Source: Neorhizobium galegae
GTDB lineage: Bacteria; Pseudomonadota; Alphaproteobacteria; Rhizobiales; Rhizobiaceae
DNA length: 64,000 bases
Assembly (NCBI RefSeq): GCF_017877055.1
Contig: NZ_JAGIPG010000004.1
Location: forward strand, 310,001-374,000
Direction of reading: 5' to 3'
The position numbers were made by a program, and so were the translations under genes. The notes beneath the pieces were generated by a model, which saw only the letters and a program-made list of their open reading frames with translations, was not told the DNA's origin and did no database searches. Shown here piece by piece: positions 16,958 through 25,366 of the stretch (its first letter is position 1; each line of letters starts with the position of its first letter).

Positions 16958-17122
16958 CAACGTGTTTTGATTTAAAACACGTCGTCATGACTTATCTTAC
17001 CGGCAAGGCGCGTCGGCATATGTGAGAATGCCTGCAAGACAATGGCAAGAGGCGCGTTTGCTACTTCAAAGGGGCGTTGCAAGGTCTCACCCCGGACATT
17101 CGCGCCCGGAGTGCCGATGTCC

Positions 17123-19078
17123 TCAGGCTTCGCGATGCGCTTTTTGCAGTGACGAGCGAACCGCCTTTATGTGGGTTCGATTTTGCACTTCCGCTTCGAT
17201 CGCGGAAACTCGCTCCGGCGTCAGTTTGCCGGTGGCGATCAATTCGTCCGTCAAACGGTCGATCAACAACCGTTCCTCCAGCAGAATCGAGCTGGCGCGC
17301 TGCAGTTCCATCTTCAACACGTGATCAACGCGAGCGCGAAGGTGGGGATCGGTCCGCCGCAGACGCTCGAGATCGTCGTCATCGGCTACTTTGCTAAAAA
17401 GCAGCCTCTCCCCCATGCCGAATTGCGCCTCCGCAAGTGTTGCCAATCGTGTGGCCATGCCAAGATCGGAGCGATCATCGCCCCCTGCGCCGTCGCTGGT
17501 TGTTCGGAGTATCATTTGCTCTGCCGCGATGCCTCCGAGGCAGACGGCAATTTGATTGAGATAATATTGGCGATCGCGGCGATGGAAGGACGGCAGGTCG
17601 AAGACTGCGTGCCCGCCTGTCGATGTCGACCGACCCGCAAGAACACGATCCGCAAGCTCCGTTCTGACGTATACGCCGTGGTTGAGACGCAGCCCAACAA
17701 TCGTGTGGCCGACCTCGTGAATGGCATTGGCGCGCAGGTACACCTGATCGAGTCGAACAAGTTCTGGCAGAGCGGCGGCGACATCGCTGACCAGGATAGC
17801 CCTTCCCGTACGCCGAGCAATCCTCTTGGCGTCGCGTACAGCCTTTGCGAGATCCGCTCCGGACATGCCGTCGGTGCATGCGGCCAGCGCCGAGAGATTG
17901 CCAACCGAAATTGCCTGATCCAGTTGCTGATGAAGGATGGCGATCCGATCCGCCGCATCGGGCAGGGGAATCTCGACATGCTTGTCCAGCCGTCCCGACC
18001 TGACGATCGCGGGATCGATACGTGTAATTTTGTTGGTCGCGCCGACGACAACAATGCCCTCTCGTCCATCGACGCCGTCGAGGCATTCAAGGAAAGCGTT
18101 GATGACCTGAACGGAATAGTCGCGATGATCATGCGTGAAGCTGTTTCGGTCGCCAAAACTATCCGCCTCATCGATGAAGAGGATCGCAGGTGCTTGCTCT
18201 TTTGCGCGAGCGAAATCCTTGCGCATGGCCTTGAGCAGGTCGCCGAGATGACCGCATGCCTGCCACTGCCCGAGGGAGGCTGTGACCAGGTTGGCTTTAC
18301 ACTCTTTCGCGAGGGCCTTTGCATAGATTGTCTTGCCGACGCCTGGAGGCCCTGAGAGCACGATGCCACGGTCGACTTCCGACCAGGGCAGTTCACCTGC
18401 CGCCCATGCCCGGAGATCTTTCGCGAGATCGAGACCCCATTGCCTGGCAGCGCCATAGCCGTGCATCTCGCTCAATGGCGGGGCCTCGGTCTCGGATCTT
18501 ATTTTAGGCGCTTGGGAGGCGGTCCCCTCAAGGCGCTTTAAGACATCGAGAGCCTTGCGGCCGGGTCGCAGTGTCGCCCAGACCAGCGCCAGCGGATGGG
18601 CGAGGATTCGCGCTGCTTCCTCCAGACTTATCTCGACCTGGTTGATCATCCGCGAAGCGGCCTGGAGGTCGCGCGCTGAGATTGGTGGCAGGTCGAGGAT
18701 CGCGTCGGCGGCAAGTCGCAAGGGCGTTGGAATCGCCGCATGGCTTTCCGCAAAGGCAAGCAGGCGCTGCTTCGACTGATACTGTTCGGCAAAATCCGAC
18801 AGGATCGTGCTTTCCTTGCGTTCGGCCCTGATCGAAAAATAGTCGATGTTGTCACGTTCGTAGCGTTCTTGACCGCCGTGAAGGGCATCGATCGCACTGC
18901 ATTTGTAGTCGCCGGTATCGTAACCCTCTGGCACAATAAGAATGACAAAGGCGTTAGAGCCGCGCACGAATGCACGGTGCTGTCTGAGAGTGCGGATCAG
19001 GCTGCAATAGAGCGCATAATCCTTGACAGAGGTCATGCGGCGTGGCCGACGATTGGTGCGAGGTCGTTGCTTTTGCAT
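17123..19078 (-). CDS. Soluble FtsH-like AAA+ ATPase with M41-type metalloprotease domain
   Basis: A 651-residue ATP-dependent protease candidate, start at 19078 (MQKQRPRTNRRPRR) at the end of a 124-codon non-coding open stretch. The N-terminal 200 residues are unlike FtsH and contain no membrane segment. The AAA module has Walker A GPPGVGKT (243-250), Walker B ILFIDEAD (299-306), sensor VGATNK (345-350) and arginine-finger region VRSGRLD (359-365). The M41-like part has HEVGH (454-458), LGGIAAEQMI (514-523) and a third-ligand candidate D538 in DDRSDLGMATRLA. All the catalytic residues of the family appear present. It is encoded 176 bases downstream of the nuclease-like gene, same strand. Cytosolic quality control, element maintenance or defence are possible roles. 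Confidence 0.88.
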   Translation of the reverse strand: MQKQRPRTNRRPRRMTSVKDYALYCSLIRTLRQHRAFVRGSNAFVILIVPEGYDTGDYKCSAIDALHGGQERYERDNIDYFSIRAERKESTILSDFAEQYQSKQRLLAFAESHAAIPTPLRLAADAILDLPPISARDLQAASRMINQVEISLEEAARILAHPLALVWATLRPGRKALDVLKRLEGTASQAPKIRSETEAPPLSEMHGYGAARQWGLDLAKDLRAWAAGELPWSEVDRGIVLSGPPGVGKTIYAKALAKECKANLVTASLGQWQACGHLGDLLKAMRKDFARAKEQAPAILFIDEADSFGDRNSFTHDHRDYSVQVINAFLECLDGVDGREGIVVVGATNKITRIDPAIVRSGRLDKHVEIPLPDAADRIAILHQQLDQAISVGNLSALAACTDGMSGADLAKAVRDAKRIARRTGRAILVSDVAAALPELVRLDQVYLRANAIHEVGHTIVGLRLNHGVYVRTELADRVLAGRSTSTGGHAVFDLPSFHRRDRQYYLNQIAVCLGGIAAEQMILRTTSDGAGGDDRSDLGMATRLATLAEAQFGMGERLLFSKVADDDDLERLRRTDPHLRARVDHVLKMELQRASSILLEERLLIDRLTDELIATGKLTPERVSAIEAEVQNRTHIKAVRSSLQKAHREA

Positions 19079-19254
19079 TGTGAAATCCTGTCTATGGCTC
19101 AAGGCCACGATGGCACGCGTCACTGGCGAGCGTGGTGAATGACGCTCGGTTCGATGCGTGGACGTGTGGGAATGATGGGACGACAGCCGAGGGTGCGTCG
19201 GAGCGGCGACTCCGATCGCAGTCGGGTCAATGATCAGTGACGTGGTTGAGCAGT

Positions 19255-20160
19255 CTAGTGAACCGCGCTTGTTCCCGGTCGAAACAACCCGACCGTAACT
19301 GTCCGCAACGGGGCCGTTGTTTTGCGTGGCCTTCCACGCGGTCGTTTTGCTTGCGGGGGGTCGATTGTCACAGCTGGCTTCACCTTGTCGGCGCTGTCCA
19401 CGATGTGGTTGGCAGCGCTGCCCACTGCATCCCGGATTGCCCTGGCCCAAAGGTCACAAATCCCACGGCGATAAGCTATGGTCGCGGATTGCGCGATGAC
19501 CCCCGCACCGGGTACACCTGTCAGCTCATCGAGCCGAGCCAGTGACCAGATGCCATCGGAGACATCGGTATCGGTTCGCGATCCATCGATAATTGCGACC
19601 GACACCCGCTTAACCGCGAGGCGCTGGTGATCGCGCCACAGGATATCGGGCAACACGAGACCTGCCGCCTGCATCCGATTTTTGAGTTCGCTGAGTTTAG
19701 ATCCGCCGAGATAGCCGCCGAGGCTTCGCTTGACATCGATGACGATGGCCTCAGAGGTGCGGCGGTTGGCCAGAACCAGATCAGGATGATAGTGCCGCCG
19801 CGATCGTCCCTCTGGATCCAGTGATAGGGAGCTGATCGTCCCTTCATCCGAATTGCGCTCAATCAGCGCCAAGGCTGCGTCAGATACCGGCAACTTCATG
19901 CCGCTCAGGACGGCGAAATCACCGTTGCGCCGCGCGAGAGCGACAACGATGCTCTCAAGAAGGCGGCCTTCATCGACGGTAATGCTGCGGCCCAAAGCGG
20001 CCAGACCTTCGGAATCGCCAGAGACCGCCTGGCGGGTGGCTTCCTGGTGCATGGTGCGTTCCAGCGCTTCCTGCACCAATTGATGGATATCGCCCGGGAT
20101 GGGGGTGGCTGCGGACGCGTCAAAGCATTCGGCCACGAGGCCGGTCAAAATGGTGGTCAT
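19255..20160 (-). CDS. PD-(D/E)XK nuclease-like protein with C-terminal AT-hook
   Basis: A 301-residue protein, start at 20160 (MTTILTGLVAECFDAS). The centre has the endonuclease-fold signature: HPDLVLANRR (D127) and, 14 residues on, IVIDVKRSL (D142 and K144), i.e. D-x14-DxK. E69 is a candidate upstream acidic residue. The C-terminus carries KRPRGRPRK (272-280), a typical AT-hook for minor-groove DNA binding, which is unusual in bacteria outside a few groups. It precedes the FtsH-like protease gene on the same strand, so the two may be one operon. I infer a DNA-binding nuclease or nuclease-derived regulator; activity is not proven. Confidence 0.7.
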   Translation of the reverse strand: MTTILTGLVAECFDASAATPIPGDIHQLVQEALERTMHQEATRQAVSGDSEGLAALGRSITVDEGRLLESIVVALARRNGDFAVLSGMKLPVSDAALALIERNSDEGTISSLSLDPEGRSRRHYHPDLVLANRRTSEAIVIDVKRSLGGYLGGSKLSELKNRMQAAGLVLPDILWRDHQRLAVKRVSVAIIDGSRTDTDVSDGIWSLARLDELTGVPGAGVIAQSATIAYRRGICDLWARAIRDAVGSAANHIVDSADKVKPAVTIDPPQAKRPRGRPRKTTAPLRTVTVGLFRPGTSAVH

Positions 20161-20489
20161 GGAAAATCCCTGTCTGAAACTCAGTGAGCGACGGTTGAAT
20201 GCGCAGGTGTTGAGACGACTGCGCACGACATCGTGTGATGCGTGTCAGCCCGTCGTGACAAGGATGAGGGAGGGGAGGACAAAGTAGCGGATGCTTTTCC
20301 GCGAGGGAAGATAGAGGTATGGGTCATGTAGCCCGATTCCTTCTTACCAAGGTTGAGGGTCAGGCTCTCGTTCGGTGTTCCAGCACCGGCGGGAGCCGCT
20401 ATTGTGCAAGCCATGTTGCTCGCGCCGGGTACCTATAGATTCGAAGTATCCGGCTGGCAATCCTGCTGTGGAACTTCCCTGAACTATGG

Positions 20490-20645
20490 TTAATTTTTGG
20501 TTGGACGGGTCGCGAGGAGGATCACGGCCAGGCGTTCGCTCTCGGCTGCTCCAGACTGTTCGTCGGGCTTAACGCGTCCGGGTTTGGCTCCAATATAGCT
20601 GCCCGGTCGATTTGCTGGCGCAGTGCGGGTCAGGGCGACCTCCAT
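20490..20645 (-). CDS. Possible 51-aa protein after the 188-aa gene
   Basis: An ATG one base after the stop of the preceding gene opens a 51-codon frame, MEVALTRTAPANRPG to LAVILLATRPTKN. It is basic and proline-rich with no known motif, and the ribosome-binding site is poor. The rest of 20161-20646 shows no other supported gene. This is a weak candidate only. Confidence 0.22.
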   Translation of the reverse strand: MEVALTRTAPANRPGSYIGAKPGRVKPDEQSGAAESERLAVILLATRPTKN

Positions 20646-20646
20646 C

Positions 20647-21213
20647 TTACATCGAGTGCTGTTCGCGAAACTTGCTGATCGCTTCGAGCATGAAACGCAG
20701 GCACCGCTCCTCCGTTGGTTCATCCTCTAAATCTTTGTCAGCACCTTCGCGGCTCGTCTCTGCGTGAAGCCAGGCGAGAGATTGCGGGCCGCGTTGCACG
20801 ATGAATGTCAGCAGTCCTGCTTCCAACAGCAAACGCCAACGACACCCATCGACCGTGCCGCAACCCAGTGGGTGCTCCGCTCCCGCATCCAATGCCTCGA
20901 CATCAAATCGCTGCGTGGCTTCAAGGCGCTCCAGACATTCCTCGCTTACGTCGTAGTCGTCAAAATCGTTGAGCCTGGGAAACCCGGCTTGCTCATTTGG
21001 CACCCACAACCACGTCATGACATAAGCGCCATTGCGCGTGCGCTCGATCGGTGCGTCATCATGCACATGGACGTAGTCGCTGAAGCAGTCGGCAGCCTTC
21101 CTGAACGCGGCGGCATCGGCATGTTGATGAGCTTTAAGCTTTTCTAGAATCGACGGATGATCCACCCTCTCCAAAACCACTGCGACTTCTTCGTTGTTTA
21201 ATTCTACCCACAT
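20647..21213 (-). CDS. Hypothetical acidic protein
   Basis: A 188-residue protein beginning MWVELNNEEVAVVLERVDHP. It is acidic, with clusters such as DFDDYDVSEECLERLE and DKDLEDEPTEE, and has no membrane segment. There is no recognised motif; a DUF of plasmid-borne proteins is plausible. It is the most upstream gene of the minus-strand set that includes the nuclease-like and FtsH-like genes (486 bases to the next), and it is divergent from the plus-strand trio. The stretch 21214-21603 upstream holds only a palindrome and promoter-like AT-rich DNA. Confidence 0.6.
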   Translation of the reverse strand: MWVELNNEEVAVVLERVDHPSILEKLKAHQHADAAAFRKAADCFSDYVHVHDDAPIERTRNGAYVMTWLWVPNEQAGFPRLNDFDDYDVSEECLERLEATQRFDVEALDAGAEHPLGCGTVDGCRWRLLLEAGLLTFIVQRGPQSLAWLHAETSREGADKDLEDEPTEERCLRFMLEAISKFREQHSM

Positions 21214-21496
21214 TGTTGCGTACCAGTTTGACGCCCAAAGGCAGGCTCAATGAATATTCTGTCGGCCGCAACACCCTTTTGGGATGAGTTAGAGGTGCGG
21301 CCCTTTGGAAGAAGCGGCCGTGAGACGTGGATGGAAGTCGACGCATCTGTCAGAGGCAGACCATGACGGCCTGAAGAAGCTCCATGTTCACGTTTTGCAA
21401 TTGAGGGGGCAGGTTCAGCTACCGGCAGGTGGAAGGCCCGATGCTCTCTGGCGAGGATAAATGAAAGCCAAGAGCGCTCAGAAAAAATAGACAAGC

Positions 21497-21516
21497 AATA
21501 TCATATACTTGATATT
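21497..21516. promoter_or_regulatory. Inverted repeat AATATCA-N6-TGATATT before the plus-strand trio
   Basis: A perfect 7-bp inverted repeat in strongly AT-rich DNA lies about 90 bases upstream of the first plus-strand gene, in the divergent region between 21213 and 21604. It is followed by TTTTTGAC. It could be an operator for a dimeric repressor or the core of a promoter. No regulator with an obvious DNA-binding domain is encoded next to it. Confidence 0.45.
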
Positions 21517-21603
21517 TTTGACTCTGGAATCGCCACTTTGGTAATTGACGAGCGAAGCAATTGGCGGAACCCTTTTAAGTATCGAAACTCCCGGAAATAC
21601 AAT

Positions 21604-22122
21604 ATGTCCCGCCATCCCCTTAACCTCTCCATCAATGAACGCATGGAGCGCGATCCAAAAACTGTTCTTCTTGCTGATGCTATCGTGAACGGTAGACTAT
21701 CTCCGACGATAGATATTTATGATCTCGCAGATTATCCCGGATTAAACTTCGACGATCGATATCAGGCTCTCGCTTATATGCGGCATGCTTGCCGGATCAT
21801 CGTCGATCGCGAAAAGTTCTGTTTGCTGCTTGTTACCTTTGATAGCCAGGTTTGCCTCGGGCAGGTCAATCGTTCACGGGGGGAAACCCCGGATGAATGC
21901 GGTTTTGCGCTTTCGAAAATTGCAGCCGATTACGTCAGGCAGTGCGCGGCAACAAATACCGAGATCGAGCCTCTCGACATCATCGCGATGCCGCTGGGCC
22001 AGTATAAGGCTGGGCACGGTATGGTCGCCGATCAATATGGCGTCTCGCTTGGATCTTATTCCTTCGACTACCTCGAGGGTATGCAAGCCGCATTGAGCCT
22101 GTTGCTGACTGACGCCGCGTAA
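21604..22122 (+). CDS. Hypothetical protein, first of three plus-strand genes
   Basis: A 172-residue protein starting MSRHPLNLSINERMERD; an upstream in-frame ATG at 21538 is less likely because the region before 21604 is AT-rich promoter-like DNA. It contains DIYDLADYPGLNFDDRYQALAYMRHACR and an alpha/beta pattern (FCLLLVTFDSQVCLGQ, EPLDIIAMPLGQYKAG). There is no membrane segment and no known motif. It is followed by two further unknown genes at 78 and 90 bases, all in one direction, so this is probably one operon. Function unknown. Confidence 0.6.
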   Translation: MSRHPLNLSINERMERDPKTVLLADAIVNGRLSPTIDIYDLADYPGLNFDDRYQALAYMRHACRIIVDREKFCLLLVTFDSQVCLGQVNRSRGETPDECGFALSKIAADYVRQCAATNTEIEPLDIIAMPLGQYKAGHGMVADQYGVSLGSYSFDYLEGMQAALSLLLTDAA

Positions 22123-22200
22123 ATCCGGCTCTCGTTCACCGTCCAATCTCATCGAACAAATTAGTCGGACCTTCCCGCTCGGAGGTCCGCAGGAGAACCT

Positions 22201-22788
22201 ATGTCTGCATATCTCAATCTAGTCTTGAAGAAGAAAATCCTCGCCACGACGAAAGTCGGCGATGGCACTCATGATGCTCTTGAGCAAGCCGAACGCATGA
22301 TCAGCAATCTGCATCACTTTATCAACATCGAAGAGGGGCGACACGAGATCATTGATCTGCCTGCGCCCGTTGATCGCGAATCGATGCCCGAATGGATCAC
22401 CCCTTTGAGGATCGTGACTACAGCCGAGCCGCCTCAAGGTCGAAAGATCAAGGACAAACGCCGGGTTGCACCCGATCGCTGGATTGGCATTCGTGACCAT
22501 TACATTCTCATAGACAGGTTTACCCGGCCGCTCGCCGAGACGCTCACGAATGTCTTTGTGGAAGGTCGCGATGTTTACAACGATGCCAACATAAACGAGT
22601 TGCTCGCGGCCAGCTTCGACGCCTTCGCCAAGCATTGGAATCTGCCAGCTGCAGAACTTGTCAAGGCGTTCGTCCTTCCAGCTCCTTATGCTTGGAGGCT
22701 TGAGAAAAACGGCGTTCGCATAGTGCGGGAAAGCGAGGGGCCGCTGCATCGAGCGTCGGATACCAGCCATACTGTCACGCTGCACTAG
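22201..22788 (+). CDS. Hypothetical protein, second of three plus-strand genes
   Basis: A 195-residue protein with AGGAGAACC-type ribosome-binding sequence just before the ATG. It contains LNLVLKKKILATTKVGDG, HHFINIEEGRHEIIDLPAP, PDRWIGIRDHYILID and a C-terminal helical region (LLAASFDAFAKHWNLP). No catalytic motif, membrane segment or signal peptide was found. Its good ribosome-binding site and spacing to its neighbours support a real gene. Function unknown. Confidence 0.62.
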   Translation: MSAYLNLVLKKKILATTKVGDGTHDALEQAERMISNLHHFINIEEGRHEIIDLPAPVDRESMPEWITPLRIVTTAEPPQGRKIKDKRRVAPDRWIGIRDHYILIDRFTRPLAETLTNVFVEGRDVYNDANINELLAASFDAFAKHWNLPAAELVKAFVLPAPYAWRLEKNGVRIVRESEGPLHRASDTSHTVTLH

Positions 22789-22878
22789 CTAACTGGCCGC
22801 GCTTTGCGAACGCCATGTGTTCTGCAAAGCGGCGGCAAAACTCTTCGTCTTCTTCAAATTCCAAAAAGGAAAAAAGCC

Positions 22879-23559
22879 ATGTCAACCGACCAACATGTTC
22901 ACGATCTGCCGCTCCTAAGCCTGATGGCCTCCGAACTCGGGCGTGGATCAAGTCTCCAGATGATGCCAAGCCTGCCCGATAGTCGCATGACAATCACCAG
23001 TACGTCAGAAGCGCGCTGGTATGCGATCAATCCAGACCTCAAGCGCGCCAATGAAATGTTCCTGCGGAAGCAGCGCCTCTTTTTTGACGAGTTTGCGGAG
23101 AGTTGCCTGAGAGGCTTCAGGCGCATCTTCCCGCGTGTGACAAGAACATCAATGATATCTACCGCAGGTCAGGTTGTCATGGCCGATGACGAGGTTCAAT
23201 TTGCCGGTGACATTATCATGATCGGCTATCGCGATGGGTCTCGGCAGTATCTCCCATATAGGCATCCGTTCGGTGTCACCCACCGGCAGGAGACGTGGAA
23301 AATGGTGTCCAGAGACATAGAGAGCCACGGGATAACAGGCCGCGATGCGTTGATGTCACTCGTTGATGCGGCTTCGCACTGGGCGGCAAGTCGGGATGAA
23401 AAATGGCGGCTGAGTTTTTTTGATCCCTTGGGCGTCTGCTGGACCGGTACGATCTGCCCATTCGCCCTCGATGAGGACCCAGACCATACGCTGCATGCGT
23501 TGCCAACCAAAGACAGCGGGGATGGTGGGATGCTGGATCTCTTCGCTTCGGTGTATTGA
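22879..23559 (+). CDS. Hypothetical protein, third of three plus-strand genes
   Basis: A 226-residue protein starting MSTDQHVHDLPLLSLMASEL with AAAAAGGAAAA upstream; the longer frame from 22804 has no such site. It contains FFDEFAESCLRGFRRIFPR, DEVQFAGDIIMIGYRDGSRQ and WRLSFFDPLGVCWTGTI. It has no recognised motif and no membrane segment. It closes the plus-strand trio. After its stop, 23560-23984 holds no intact gene, only the hairpin and the DUF1612 remnant described separately. Confidence 0.6.
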   Translation: MSTDQHVHDLPLLSLMASELGRGSSLQMMPSLPDSRMTITSTSEARWYAINPDLKRANEMFLRKQRLFFDEFAESCLRGFRRIFPRVTRTSMISTAGQVVMADDEVQFAGDIIMIGYRDGSRQYLPYRHPFGVTHRQETWKMVSRDIESHGITGRDALMSLVDAASHWAASRDEKWRLSFFDPLGVCWTGTICPFALDEDPDHTLHALPTKDSGDGGMLDLFASVY

Positions 23560-23705
23560 TCTCTGGCGGGGGTCCTTCAGAATACGTAGATCGTCGGCAG
23601 GAATATGCGTATAAACGTGTAATTTTCTCGTCTATCAATCTATTAACCGCGCTTCTCTAAATATAAATTAAGAATTTCTGTTGATTGTGTTAATTTTTAT
23701 TGTGA

Positions 23706-23732
23706 CCACCGATAAGGGTTACTTATCGATGG
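23706..23732. repeat. 27-bp palindromic repeat, copy 1 (CCACCGATAA-N7-TTATCGATGG)
   Basis: A near-perfect 10-bp inverted repeat with a 7-base spacer, and the same length as the element at 35372-35398, where both arms match perfectly. In both places it lies about 87 bases upstream of the start of an RHE_PE00001/DUF1612-type N-terminal fragment and is followed by AATCATTTACCAT-x-ATTTCAATG. It therefore looks like the native promoter/operator of that gene family. Confidence 0.6.
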
Positions 23733-23818
23733 TTAGCACGCAAGCCCATAGAACCATGCAGTGACGGACACAAACTATCCGCTGGTGTCCGTTTCGAAAA
23801 TCATTTACCATGATTTCA

Positions 23819-23914
23819 ATGTCTTACGACTTGGCCAAATTGCCCATCTCAAGCCTGCTGCGGCCGATTTCGGACGCTGGCGCCGCTGTGGCTTTTACTT
23901 CCCGATTTCAATGA
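23819..23914 (+). pseudogene. N-terminal remnant of an RHE_PE00001/DUF1612-family gene (copy 1)
   Basis: The frame MSYDLAKLPISSLLRP-x-SDAGAAVA matches the start of the rhizobial RHE_PE00001 family and aligns with the second remnant at 35485 (MAYDLAKISMSDLMRPAFDA). After about 25 residues the similarity stops and the frame ends at TGA 23914, so most of the gene (normally several hundred codons) has been lost, presumably by the rearrangement that brought in the tyrosine recombinase. Confidence 0.6.
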
Positions 23915-23984
23915 AACGCTAAGCTGAAAATCCAGCCCGCATTTTTGACCTAACGATTTCATCACCGGGGCAGGGGAGGGGCCT

Positions 23985-25127
23985 TTAAAGCCCTGACGCC
24001 TTGGTAAGATTGGTACGGAAGCGATCGCGCCGTCGCTGATATTTGCGCGTCATCTCGGCCGAGGCGTGCCCCAGCTGCTTTTGCACGTACCGTTCCTCGA
24101 TCTCTGCCGAGGAGGCAAGGCCGGCGCGCAGCGAGTGGCCTGAGAACAGCGATGCCCGCTCGCCTTCCGGCAGATCGGAGCGGACGCCGGCGGCGAGCGC
24201 GGTCTGCTTGACGAGGCGAGCGACATGCTTGTCGGAGAGCCGCTCGACGTCGATAGTCTTGTTGTCCTTGAAGATGCGCCGGAAGAGCGGACCTCTGGCG
24301 ATCCGGCCAAAGCGGATCCAGCTCTCCAGCGCAGCAACGGGGCAAGTTTGGTCGGAAGCGCCGCGGCCGACCTCGACCTCGCGCCATCCGGTCTTGCCGC
24401 GCAGCGTCACCAGCACACCCTCGGGAAAAATCTCGATCCAGCCATGGCCGTCGCTGCGATCGTCGCGGACGATGTCGAGCCCGACGATCTCGGAGCGTCG
24501 TAGGCCGCCGGCGAAGCCGAGCAGCAGGATGGCCCGGTCGCGCAGACCCCGCAGATCATGGCCGAGCGTGTTGACCATCGCTTTGATGTCGTCGCCCAGC
24601 ACCGCCTCCTTCTGCCGTGGCGGCGTTGCGTGCCTGCGGCGAATGCCGGCAAGCACCGTCGCAATATGCCGATCGGAGCGATCCATCGGCACGCCGCGCT
24701 GGGTAAAGTTCCACGCCAGGCCGGACAGACGCCGCTCGATCGTGGCGACCGAAAGGGGAGGGACCCCGCGCTTCGGATCGCCTGAGGCACAGGCGCCGAT
24801 ATAGAGGCCGATGACCTGGCTGGACGGCGGCATGAGCTCAAAACCTTCCCGGCGGCACCAGGCGATAAAATGCCGCCAGTCCTTGGCGTAGGCGTCACGG
24901 GTGTTTTCGGAACTGGCGGCGTTGGCGTAGGCGGTCGCGGTCTCGACGAGGGCTTCCAGTCGCGCCGAGACACGGGGTGTCGGCCGCGAGGCGACCGTCG
25001 CTTGCGGGGCGGAGGCACCAATTTCCATGACAATGTCGACGACGTCGGGCAGATCGTCATGAGCAATATCGGCGATTTTGGACGTGTTTGCCGGGGGATT
25101 TTCCATGGTTTCGGAGGCTACCATCAT
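23985..25127 (-). CDS. Tyrosine recombinase/integrase
   Basis: A 380-residue phage-integrase-family recombinase. The N-terminal SAM-like DNA-binding domain (about 60-180) includes ENTRDAYAKDWRHFIAWCRREG. The catalytic domain (about 195-370) shows the first arginine in GGLRRSEIVGL, the HxLR box in FSGHSLRAGLA, and the final histidine and nucleophilic tyrosine in QLGHASAEMTRKYQR. The start could be the second ATG at about 25103 (METMENPP is close by). It reads away from a perfect palindrome 4 bases upstream. In rhizobial plasmids such genes often sit by RHE_PE00001 genes, and a remnant of one lies next to its 3' end. Confidence 0.9.
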   Translation of the reverse strand: MMVASETMENPPANTSKIADIAHDDLPDVVDIVMEIGASAPQATVASRPTPRVSARLEALVETATAYANAASSENTRDAYAKDWRHFIAWCRREGFELMPPSSQVIGLYIGACASGDPKRGVPPLSVATIERRLSGLAWNFTQRGVPMDRSDRHIATVLAGIRRRHATPPRQKEAVLGDDIKAMVNTLGHDLRGLRDRAILLLGFAGGLRRSEIVGLDIVRDDRSDGHGWIEIFPEGVLVTLRGKTGWREVEVGRGASDQTCPVAALESWIRFGRIARGPLFRRIFKDNKTIDVERLSDKHVARLVKQTALAAGVRSDLPEGERASLFSGHSLRAGLASSAEIEERYVQKQLGHASAEMTRKYQRRRDRFRTNLTKASGL

Positions 25128-25131
25128 ATGT

Positions 25132-25152
25132 CCGATAATGCAAGATTATCGG
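25132..25152. promoter_or_regulatory. Palindrome CCGATAAT-N5-ATTATCGG before the tyrosine recombinase
   Basis: A perfect 8-bp inverted repeat around a 5-base spacer, immediately upstream of the recombinase start. The arm length and short spacer resemble a tyrosine-recombinase core site as well as a repressor operator. It differs in sequence from the 27-bp repeats at 23706 and 35372 but shares CGATAA. Confidence 0.5.
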
Positions 25153-25201
25153 TCGTTTTTGCACCCAGACAGGCTGTGCGGTTTAAGCTCGACTTGATCG
25201 C

Positions 25202-25340
25202 CTAATCCGCACAGACCGGATGCTCCGTATGGCGCCGCTTTGGCTTGGAGACCACCAAGCTCTCTTGTTTCATCAACCGCTGCACAACCTTCTCAGAGAT
25301 GGTGACGCACTGCATTGTCAGCGAAGCCTGCAGCGCCCCG
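25202..25340 (-). pseudogene. IS3-family transposase (orfB) fragment
   Basis: The minus strand reads ALQASLTMQCVTISEKVVQ then RLMKQESLVVSKPKRRHTE and a stop at 25202. SEKVV-x-RLMK-x-E-x-LV-x-KPKRR is characteristic of the HTH/linker region of IS3-group OrfB. Neither the DDE domain nor inverted repeats are present, so it is a scrap. It marks a recombined boundary between the recombinase and the hxs region. Confidence 0.5.
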
Positions 25341-25366
25341 GCGCGCAACGCGCGGGCGACGATCTG

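Noticed and set aside
19082..19450. N-terminal extension of the FtsH-like protein
   Set aside because: The open frame continues upstream, but the sequence is low-quality and the ATG at 19078 begins a plausible basic N-terminus; the extension would also run into the nuclease-like gene.
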